Shown here: in pieces, positions 55,981-64,000 of the stretch
Layout: the number at the start of each line of letters is the position of its first letter
Numbering within the stretch: the stretch's first letter is position 1
Source of the DNA: Epiperipatus broadwayi
Lineage: Eukaryota > Onychophora > Udeonychophora > Euonychophora > Peripatidae
Length of the DNA: 64,000 nucleotides
Assembly (NCBI GenBank): GCA_028023455.1
Contig: JAQFVV010000017.1
Coordinates: 7,158,098-7,222,097 of the forward strand
Direction: 5' to 3'
The notes under the pieces: model-generated
Told to the model about the DNA's origin: nothing
Databases searched by the model: none
The model's input: the letters and a program-made list of their open reading frames with translations, nothing else
Translations under genes and position numbers: made by a program

Positions 55981-56182
55981 TGCAAAACTCTCCATACAGT
56001 AATGCCACTCGGTGCAAGCCAGAGTAATCAATGGATGCAGGAAGAGATGTACATAAAATCTCTATATAGTGCCTAAAATATCCCCAGACTAGTTTCTAGC
56101 TTTCATCAGTGAGGATCCTTGGATCTGAGTGATGCTACAGTATAGAGAGTTTTGCCTCTGTGAAAAACAGCTTGCTTGATGA
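55981..56182 (-). repeat. HH-A copy with 9-bp TSD
   Basis: TATAATGAA flanks at 55972-55980 and 56183-56191. On the minus strand CTGATGA and GAAACTAGTC are intact but the stem II loop (CCACAA) is deleted, leaving AAGCTA between them. Ends with GTATAGAGAGTTTTGCCTC. Confidence 0.75.
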
Positions 56183-56191
56183 TATAATGAA

Positions 56192-57040
56192 AGTACCATT
56201 ATTATTTTGACGGCACCTTCTTGGTCCATGATGACTTTAGTACTACTAAGATATATCCTTGTTTAAAACATTGAAGTTTTATTTAAAATGTAACATGTTT
56301 TATCACATTTTTATGAAAAATAATTAAAAACGATGTACTAGTAGTATAAAGTACAAATTCTATCTTTGCTATATAATATTGTGGCTATTTCTAAGCATGT
56401 AATAGATCCATTTTTTTCTTCAATACCATAAGAAATGCACTCACTTAAGATTATATAACAATTAGTCTAAAAGATTAGAAGGAAGTTTGAAAGTGTCATT
56501 GATATATAATGTAATGCCCCTGAAGTGGTAATGGCTGTTTTAACACCAATAAAGTGCCCTTTTTCCAATTCTTCTTTCAGCATTTCAATTACAGTGTTCC
56601 AGGATTATTGAGAACAAAAGCACACCCACCACATACCCCCAGATCCTGTTAGAATACTTGTAGAGCTTTTGATCTTTGTATTTCATGACTTACATTGGGG
56701 GAATTGATATTAAAAAAAGATCCTATAACGAATCAAGTAAAAAACTGTCCAATTTTCTGAAGTAAATATAAATTTCAGAGAGAATTTCAGAGTTATAATT
56801 TTAAGAAGAATTCCATTAGTTCATATATACATGAACAAGAGTTGGACGTAGATCTAATGATGGTCATACATTGCGTGTTAAAGAGGGTTTAATTTAAAAG
56901 TGTAATCCTGTTAAGGAAAAGAGAAGGTCAATAAGAGAAGAAATTTAATGTGCTATAGCTTTGTCTTTCTTATTGCATTGATAAATCCACATAATATTTA
57001 CATCAGTTATGTTCTTTATTATTTTTTACAATGCTTTTTT
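56192..57040. other. Unassigned interval
   Basis: No gene, RNA motif or repeat edge recognised. Confidence 0.5.
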
Positions 57041-57049
57041 ACAACCCAC

Positions 57050-57090
57050 TATTGACAGTTTCGATTTCCCTAGCAGTCTTCAGAACTTTT
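57050..57090 (-). ncRNA. Hammerhead-like motif, decayed
   Basis: Minus strand: CTGAAGA (57083-57077), CTGCTAGGGAAAT, GAAAC (57062-57058), TGTC. Core and a GUC cleavage site are present, but stem II no longer pairs (compare GACTG/CAGTC at 4738-4790, same family). Confidence 0.4.
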
Positions 57091-57240
57091 TTTTAAAAAA
57101 AAGTAATAAAGAGCATAAATGATATTAATATTTGGTGTGGATAGAATTGATAGTGAAAACAGTCAACCCACAATTAAAGTTCATTTAAAAAGTACTAAAT
57201 ATGGAGCAATACCTATTAAATTACTGTATTAGTATGGTTG

Positions 57241-57360
57241 TATAAGAATTAGGAGATCCATATGTGATTTAGTGCAATCATAGAGTGTCGGACTCAGAAG
57301 CATAAGATCACCATTGGTTCTCAAGCTACTTAATAACTCCAAACAATAAAATGGTTTGAT
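57241..57360 (+). repeat. tRNA-like SINE remnant
   Basis: TTTAGTGCAATCATAGAGTG (A-box-like), CATTGGTTCTCAAGC (B-box-like), then AACTCCAAACAATAAAATGG, the tail also found at 3330-3456. Confidence 0.45.
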
Positions 57361-59165
57361 TACTCATTTTTATTTGTTGAAGAATTAGTGGATAATAGAC
57401 TGTTGATGTTAATGAATTGTCAAATTAATGATGATTTTTTTATCTAGGTAAAGATTTATGATGTTGAATGAGAATGTAGGTTGAAAGATTGTAGTTGTCC
57501 ATGTGAGAGTCTAAATAATCTTAAACTAGTGAAATGTTTAGATTTATTGATGAGTATTTCTACTCCAATTGCAGGACTTTTTTTTGCAGCAGAAAAATAG
57601 CTATATCCCAAATAAGATTGGTAAGCAATTGGATCAATTTTAGACTTGTGAAAATAGTAATATGCCAATATTCATAAATCTAACCCAATTTTCAGGCATT
57701 GATCAAAGTTTGACTCCCTTACATTCATATTGGTACTGTTTAGCTCCATGTGGAAGTAGTGATTCAGGTTGGGTGAGGTAAAATGTTTAAAATAATAATA
57801 AAAATGAATGAACAAAATGAACTTATGATTACATGCAAAAATGGAATTAATAAGGACTTAACCAAGTGTTATTTTCTATGTACCTTTTCAGAAGTGACCA
57901 TTTGGAAAATTTAATCTTGGCACAAACCAGTTAAAATTTTAGCTATCACATGAATTTATTTCCTTGGATATTCTCTTGCAGATGTCAATAGTGTTGGAAT
58001 TAGTTTGTATTCTTTTTGACATCGTCTTGTCCAGTTGAGATTGACTTTTTATAGTATTTGTTAGAATTGTTTGTGTTTCATTTGGCTAGATGATTTTTTT
58101 CAAGTTTATTTTTGGTTGTTTTTCTTTTGACTTCATGTATGAAGTTTCTTTTTAGTCATAAAGTTTGTAATCTCCATATCCGATTGGTTTGTTGCAGAAT
58201 GAGATATATTTATTTATAAGAATTATTTAATCTGCTAAGTATCTTCAGGTAAAAAGTTTAGACATATAAGTGGTGTGAATGAGTGATGGTTTTCAAATAT
58301 TGTAATATGTTGATTGAGTTTTTTGTTGTAGATTAGTTTTGAGAAATAAACGTGGGAATTTTAGAACATTGATGAGTTTTGTGGTTGTGGAAACTACAGA
58401 ATTTGCTATTACTCTCTAGTAATATGATGTTTATACTTCTATAACATGGCAAGTAATGGGTTAAAATGTGCACTAATATGCAGATGATGAGAAGTCTATT
58501 CTTTATAAGTGAAATATCAAAATAATACTTAGTGCTTTCGAGAACTTTTGCCATTCTTATATTCCTAGCAAGATGGCAATCTTTAATGTATTTCCATGGT
58601 ATTCATAAAAAGCACTGAAATATGAATATCTTTATAAACAGAAAAGGTAAAATGGCTGTGTTGATTGGCACAGGCATTGGCACTCTTTGTCCATAAAAGT
58701 ATTGGAACTGCATTGCTCTTTCATTAGAACCCAAATCAGCGGTAAATCTAGGCAACAGTTCTTAATTTTTTATCTAAATTAATTTGACTCTCAATATGTT
58801 TTATTTAAAAAATGAACCTTTTTAGAACAAAAATGATCCCTTTGTACATTATTACAGAATTCTAAGATTAAATATTTGGGTGGCCTAAGATTTTATAAAT
58901 CAGGCTCATGGTTTCTTGTCATTTAGTAATTTATTGAATTGCTCGATAGGAAATTTCATAATAGATCCATTTATATCAATGCACTATTAAAGATGTTTTT
59001 TTTTTTATTGTATAATTTTATGAAAGATTTCAGATTTGAATTTTCAAAATATTTCTGATATTTTTCACTTATATTTGTTATATAAGCTATTGTTATTAAA
59101 AGTACTCGTCTAGTTGTTCATTATTTGGAAGAAAATATTTATTTTATTTCGGTTAAATTAGAATA
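57361..59165. other. Unassigned interval
   Basis: About 1.8 kb of AT-rich sequence. Short minus-strand frames (57456-57668, 58333-58554) carry no recognisable domain. Could be intronic. Confidence 0.45.
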
Positions 59166-59552
59166 CAGGTTCCCAACCTGTTTAGTCCCCTGCCCTCTTG
59201 ACTTTTAGTAATAAGAAATAAGCAGTTGGAGAGTATAATATGCAGTACATCATGTGTATACACAAGAGGCACAGATGCTATGGGGTTGAACCTCAAGGGA
59301 TGCCAATCTGAAAGTTTCCATAGCTATCTTAAATCTTACCTGACCATTTTGTGTTATCAAACTCTGCAATAAGAAAAAAGTCTATGAAACCTTACTGTGT
59401 CTATATTTGAAAAGAGACCTGAAATGTTGTGGGTGATTGGGAATATATTAATAGCATAATATACATGTTTACCTATTATTCACCTTACCTTCTGGAGAAG
59501 TTTCTCATACCTCTTGAGAATACAGGTACCCCAGATTGGGAACCCCTAAATT
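59166..59552. mobile_element. Non-autonomous hAT-like element, second copy
   Basis: Left end CAGGTTCCCAACCTG, right end GATTGGGAACCCCT; interior matches 10067-10536. ATTAGAA occurs just outside both ends, consistent with a hAT 8-bp TSD but imprecise. Confidence 0.65.
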
Positions 59553-60740
59553 AGAAGTTTTGATTCCCATGTTATACTTAAAAGCATTAGCATAATTACC
59601 TAAAGGTATTGTTTGTTCCTATTATTTGAATTAATTACTAAACAGACAGATTTCTTATCAACAGATATAATAATAGTATAGTTTTTCTTTAGTTCATCTA
59701 CAAAATATTTGATGTGTTTATCTTTTTGTTTCTCTAAAGATAATAGGATTTGAATTACTATTACCTTCTAACAATGAAGTTTGCCCTGAATTCAAAGCAT
59801 GTGCATTAGTTATTTCCAAAGACATTTAAGCAAAGTTTTGAATATTTAAGATAATTTTTAAAGAATAATCTCTTAAAAGAATGTATTTAAAGTAGCAAGT
59901 CCTAGTAATTAACCAGATCTACATTTGAAAAGATTTTAAAGCCAACAAAAAAAATATTAAGAACAAGGATTTTAAGAGAAGCCATGTTCAAATTGTTTAT
60001 TATTTAGAATATGAATTTTATAAAAGAATCTGCAAAGATTCCAATCACTGGTGACTTCATTAGATCATTCAATCCTGCCATTACAGCAATACATTTGGCA
60101 ATTTTCCAAATTCAAAGATCAGTGGCTGATAAGTTACATTTATGAAGCACAACAGCCATGAGTTGTCCTGAATCTGTAGATGAGACTCCAGATGTATTTA
60201 GTATGATCAATTTCAGCTGGCATTATTGTTGGATGTGGAAAAAAGAAATGTTCTTGAAACATCATAAGAATTCTGTTTTTAACACCATAATTCTTTAATT
60301 GTAACTTTTTCATTGAACATCCAAAAAGGATTGAGATGAGTCTTAGGTATTGAAACTTTAGCTTGAGTTACTGGCCAGTCTGATCTGCTCATCAGCTTTT
60401 ATATATTTTCTGTAAAGCAACTTCTCTCCTCATATATGGTGGGGGAATATATAAAATAGCAGAAAGCCACTACAAAGGGATAGATTTGAGTATTCCAATA
60501 ATATTTCTCACTGTAATATTTAGTATTCAGAAGTTCAATGTGGAAATGTTTTCTTCAAAACAAGAGCACTTTATGTTAATCCTATGGAAACTGTCCATAA
60601 AGAATTTACATTGCAACCTCAAGTCATGCTAACTAGCTTTCTAAGGAAATTAATCATAAGACTGTGATCTAAGATTACTCTTAAATAGCATGTGGTAGGA
60701 TTGTGTTAAGACTATTATTGTAAAAGATTATATTTTTAAT
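59553..60740. other. Unassigned interval
   Basis: No gene recognised. Confidence 0.5.
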
Positions 60741-60796
60741 AACAGTAATGTGCTAGCATAAGAAAGTGATCATGTGATGTTTAGTGGTTTAAAAGA
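60741..60796 (+). repeat. HH-A terminal fragment
   Basis: GTGCTAGCATAAGAAAGTG then ATCATGTGATGTTTAGTGGT: only the last 50 bp of the family, flanked by AAAGATTATATT repeats on both sides (60722 and 60790), possibly a TSD. Confidence 0.65.
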
Positions 60797-60899
60797 TTAT
60801 ATTCAGATTACAATAATTGTAATAAGTTGAATTCAGTTGTATAAAACAATAGCTGTTTGGTGAGTAGCATATATATTGCTTTTCTCCATGTTTCAATTC

Positions 60900-61140
60900 T
60901 ATGTGATTAAAGAGAATTTGAACTCAGACTTTCAAACTTCCTACAGTCATCTATTCTACCACTCTATCCGATAAGGGATAGTGAGATAGAGTGAATGACT
61001 AAGCTTGAAAGTCTAGCTTCAAATCCCTTTTAGACCTACCACTCTATCCACTATTGGATAGATTAGATGACTGTAGGGATCTTGAAAGTCTGGGTTCAAA
61101 TCCCCTTTAATAGAACATCTAAGTTGAGTATGTACATTGT
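60900..61140. repeat. HH-B pol III-box fragments, three in both orientations
   Basis: AATTTGAACTCAGACTTTCA (reverse), then CTTGAAAGTCTAGCTTCAAA and CTTGAAAGTCTGGGTTCAAA (forward); the last has a perfect B box at 61093-61103. Ribozyme parts are absent. Palindromic arrangement. Confidence 0.6.
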
Positions 61141-61299
61141 ATTTGTATTTCAATAATTCTATATGAATAAAATGAAGAAATTCATCATTTAATATTTTTT
61201 TGCTTATTATAAAATGGATGTTTTAAGATGCACAAAATATTTCGTAGAAATTTTTTCTCTCAGATAGTTGGAAAACTAGCAAATCGTAAAATGACCAGA

Positions 61300-61600
61300 T
61301 TAATTTATATTGGCCAGATGAATGCGGTTGATTTACTGACTTGAAACAAAATCGTAATACGATTGGAATATTCTGCGCCCTTGCTAATCGGAGGAGGGGG
61401 GTATCATACTGCGAAGAGTGCCGAATGCCTGATTTATCATTTGTATAAATTTTAATAGAGTTTTTAGTAAAGAGTAATCGAATGGTTTATCGTTCCGGAA
61501 GTAGTTCCGAGAAACGGCACTGACGAAGTCGGCGCTGTTCGTGGATTTTGAAGTCTGTCACTCCGGGCTGAAAGTTATTAATAAATTAAAAATAAAAGTA
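61300..61600. promoter_or_regulatory. Putative promoter or first-exon region
   Basis: CpG-rich for this window (ACGAAGTCGGCGCTGTTCGT and neighbours). CCGGAAGT ETS-type motif at 61495-61502, G run near 61393-61400. An ATG at 61482 opens only a short frame. No repeat family matches, so this may be the 5' end of a host gene. Confidence 0.35.
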
Positions 61601-62934
61601 TTTTTTATTACTATTAAAAAAAAAAAAACTCAAGAAATTAATATTAAAATTCTTTTTTTTTTTTTTCAAATGGAAGCTTCTTTGGCAAAACGAAGACGTT
61701 TTTAAAAATAAATCTAAGATTACCAAAGTGTTAATGGTTTTGTTTGAATAGAAGATTTTAACGCTTATATTAGCCAAGTAAAAGCTGTTATTTTGATGAG
61801 TGTACCTCAGTTGTAAAAAAGGATTGTAAAGTCTTGTCATTATTTTATTGTAAACAAGTGATTAAATTTTTTTACTATCTAGTTTATTCACGATTAATTA
61901 TCTGAGACTGAAGAATTTGCGAAGGAATGCAGAGAAGGGGAAGTTATTTAAGCTTAATAAAAATATTTATTATACTACTATATTACGATTTATTTTCAGA
62001 TAAATCCAAATCACCACAGACTTTGAGTTGTCGTAAAAATCAACCTCCGTAAATCTTGCCTTCGAAACTTAGAAATGTATTTAGGGCTTAGAGAAGACAT
62101 CGCTGAGTACCTGCAAAAATATTTAAAAGACTAATTGCAAATAAGTATTCATTTTACCGTACAATATTCCAATGTAGTAGAAAGCACGTTGTCCAGTGGT
62201 AGAGATTTTTAAACAAATAACTAAAAAAAATTCTAAGCAAATTAATCATAATAACTGTCCAGTGCTAATCGGCAAATCGTAAGGCAACTTGGACCAAGAC
62301 CGAGGAATGTCTAAGCTAAAGAACAAACCTTGTTATAACGTACTGCTTCACACTGATGAAAGCTGTATCATTTCAGTACATTTATTTATTTTTTCCGATC
62401 GTTGAATGGGCATCGAACTTGCACGGGGAGAGCAGAAAGGGACACGTTTTTGGTATTAATTTTATTCGATGTAAATATAAAATACTTAACGCCCAAGGAA
62501 AATTTTAGTCGCTCGGTTAACCACGTAACTCTCGGCCGATGTAATAAGCATTCGAGATAAAATTGTAAATTAAAAGTTAAACATATTTTGACAAGCTGGT
62601 AATTAGCATTAAATCAGCTTAAATAAAATGCTGATAATTGTATAGAGCGTAAAGAAGTAATACTTTTCTGAGGGAATAAGAAAAAAAATTATCTCATTTC
62701 AACTTGTCTTTTATTTTCTGACGTTTTCGAATATTTTTTTTTGTCATTTTTTTTTATTGTATGAAATTATTATTATTAAAAAAAAAAGAATATAAAAAAA
62801 TAAATTGAAAACTATATTTTTTTCAATGCAGTTAAAACTTTTAAACGTGATTTTTTTAAAAAAAATGTAAACTTCCGCATTAAATTAAAGAAAATGATTC
62901 CTTTATATACACAATTTCCACTATATGATATTAA
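61601..62934. other. Mixed interval, possibly gene 5' flank or intron
   Basis: Scattered CpG-bearing, repeat-free patches (62000-62160, 62260-62560) among A/T runs. A 19-codon ORF (MYLGLREDIAEYLQKYLKD, from about 62074) is seen but nothing supports it as a gene. Confidence 0.4.
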
Positions 62935-63026
62935 TATATAGGGTTTGAACTCAGACTTTCACACGACCCTCAACTATCCACGCTATCTCATACTGCTAAC
63001 ACACTTGATCACACACATGTTGAAAA

Positions 63027-63094
63027 GATAAATAATCACCAATATTAGTATTTCATGCTAACCCAGCAATCGTCAGATGGTCCAGATTATCATC
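63027..63094 (-). ncRNA. Hammerhead ribozyme motif (HH-B), unit 1
   Basis: Sense order: GATAATC, ACCAT, CTGACGA, stem II TTGCT/AGCAT around GGGTT, GAAA, TACTAA, TA, TTGGT, GATTATT. Core intact; one mismatch at the inner base of stem I and a weakened stem III. Outer stem I (GATAATC/GATTATT) pairs well. Confidence 0.6.
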
Positions 63095-63513
63095 TCCACA
63101 CATATATACAATTAATGCTCAGCTTATATTAAGATAGCCAATCTTCATATTTTAATGAACAGACTTCAATCCACTCTACCCCATAATTTCTCAGCCGTTC
63201 ATTTCATTGAAAATCTAATAATGGAACGCTCAAAGTCTTCATTGGTGCTAACCTCATCCTACCCCCGTTGACCATAAATCACTCTGACCCTCATGTTCAG
63301 GATATAATCCATTTACATACATATACGAGGGATGGGTGGACCTTACAACACTATATTTTAATATATAATTTTTTTTCTCTACAGTACAGGCTTTTTCTTA
63401 TCTGCACTCCAATATGAAATATATAGAGGGTTTGAACTCAGACTTTCACACGACCCTCAACCATCCACGCTATCTCATACTGCTGGCACACTTGATCACA
63501 CACATGTTGAAAA

Positions 63514-63574
63514 GATAAATAATCACCAATATACATATTTCATGCTAAGCTAGCACTCGTCAGTTGGTGTAGAT
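63514..63574 (-). ncRNA. Hammerhead ribozyme motif (HH-B), unit 2
   Basis: Sense order: ACCAA, CTGACGA, stem II GTGCT/AGCAT around AGCTT (five pairs counting one G-U), GAAA, TATGTA as a short self-pairing stem III, TA cleavage site, TTGGT pairing all five bases of ACCAA. All catalytic-core bases are present. The distal 5' strand of stem I is altered next to the hAT junction but can still form a few pairs. Best HH-B ribozyme in the window. Confidence 0.7.
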
Positions 63575-64000
63575 CAGGAGTGTCCAACAAGTCGATCGTG
63601 ATCCACCAGTCGATCGCAAAGCCAATTTTGGTCGATTGCGAGGCCAATCTGGCAAGAGCTGTAGGTAATGAGTGAAACAAATTACGTCAAGATTTACAAG
63701 TTGTTGTTTTTTTTTTGTTATTTTTGTTTTTGTTCTATTATTTTTTTTCAATTCTAGATAGGTAAAATCCACTAAGTCGTATCATTATTGAAAATAATAT
63801 TTTTAAACTTGATTTAATGTAGCTAATTTTTTAAAAAATATATAGAAGTATTTACTGGAATATAAAGATGATTAAAGAAAATGAGCTTTATATGTTTCTT
63901 GAGATGTTTGTTTATTTCAGAGGTCTTTTTTGAAATAAATGCTAGTTTACTTCAGAGATGCCACCTTTTGGCATTCTAAAAGGGGTTAATTTTATTTTGT
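63575..64000 (+). mobile_element. hAT-like element, 5' part, runs off window
   Basis: Starts CAGGAGTGTCCAACAAGTCG followed by GTCGATCG repeats (GATCGTGATCCACCAGTCGA), the subterminal style of an animal hAT group with CAGGGGTGTCCAA ends. No transposase frame seen; the right end lies beyond the window. Confidence 0.65.

Larger units (their letters stand above)
62935..63574 (-). repeat. HH-B tandem: one full unit plus part of the next
   Basis: GGTTTGAACTCAGACTTTCA begins at about 62941 and again at about 63428, so the unit is about 487 bp. In sense (minus) each unit has the hammerhead, then about 60 bp later an A-box-like GAGATAGCGTGGATAG and the B box GAGTTCAAACC, then the middle with GGTCAACGGGGG and GAGGGTCAGAGTGA. 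The second unit is cut at 63574 by a hAT-like element. Two ribozymes with intact core letters sit exactly one unit apart, the key retrozyme feature. Confidence 0.8.

Noticed and set aside
63560-63772. 70-residue minus-strand frame as a gene
   Set aside because: Translation of the hAT subterminal repeats and ribozyme arm; no transposase domain.

Overview
The window looks like intergenic and intronic DNA from the large, AT-rich nuclear genome of an invertebrate animal; the phylum cannot be fixed from the sequence alone. There are no operons, ribosome binding sites or dense ORFs. Coding traces are almost all decayed transposon genes: Penelope-like elements (PLEs, reverse transcriptase plus GIY-YIG endonuclease), RTE-like LINEs (called LINE-1 here), a second LINE family (LINE-2) and hAT DNA transposons. 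Two tRNA-headed poly(A) SINE copies, two further tRNA-like SINE remnants, many fold-back elements and several minisatellites fill most of the rest.

Only one host exon is convincing: a minus-strand first coding exon at 11757-11922, ankyrin-repeat-like, ending in a good splice donor. Upstream of it lies a CCAAT/CRE-bearing interval (11923-12402) and, on the plus strand, a possible small exon at 12403-12498. Two other CpG-containing patches (27736-28485 and 61300-61600), each with an ETS-type CCGGAAGT motif, may be promoters or first exons of unseen genes.

The most interesting content is a set of mobile elements that carry hammerhead ribozyme motifs. Family HH-B (units of about 487 bp; best at 62935-63574, also 28486-29690, 29831-30360, 49424-49955) combines a type-I hammerhead core with a downstream tRNA-like pol III A/B box and occurs as tandem units or units bounded by direct repeats, the layout expected of retrozymes. 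Family HH-A (about 15 loci; best at 20496-20871) carries another hammerhead-like motif with a two-part stem I and a compensatory stem II change between copies. It is usually folded back on itself and flanked by target-site duplications of variable length (9-15 bp), pointing to retrotransposition rather than a cut-and-paste transposase. HH-C (1036-1310, 26561-27735, 50461-50990) is a decayed relative of HH-B.

Layout: 1-6.3 kb, fold-backs and long-inverted-repeat elements; 6.9-8.3 kb, LINE debris; 10-13 kb, hAT relic, SINE and the ankyrin exon with its promoter; 13.3-20.9 kb, HH-A copies and LINE debris; 21.5-24.2 kb, minus-strand LINE-1 interrupted by a PLE fold-back; 26.5-30.4 kb, HH-B/HH-C cluster and a ribozyme-derived minisatellite; 30.5-31.0 kb, hAT with exact 8-bp TSD; 33.2-36.2 kb, two PLE copies, one with a tRNA-like segment and hammerhead-like motif in its 3' region; 36.8-46 kb, LINE and HH-A debris; 47.3 kb, 53-bp minisatellite; 51-56 kb, a PLE split by successive LINE and HH-A insertions; 59-64 kb, hAT relics, a possible promoter and the HH-B tandem. 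A plausible reading is that PLE machinery supplied reverse transcription for the non-autonomous hammerhead elements; this is inference from co-occurrence and TSD style.
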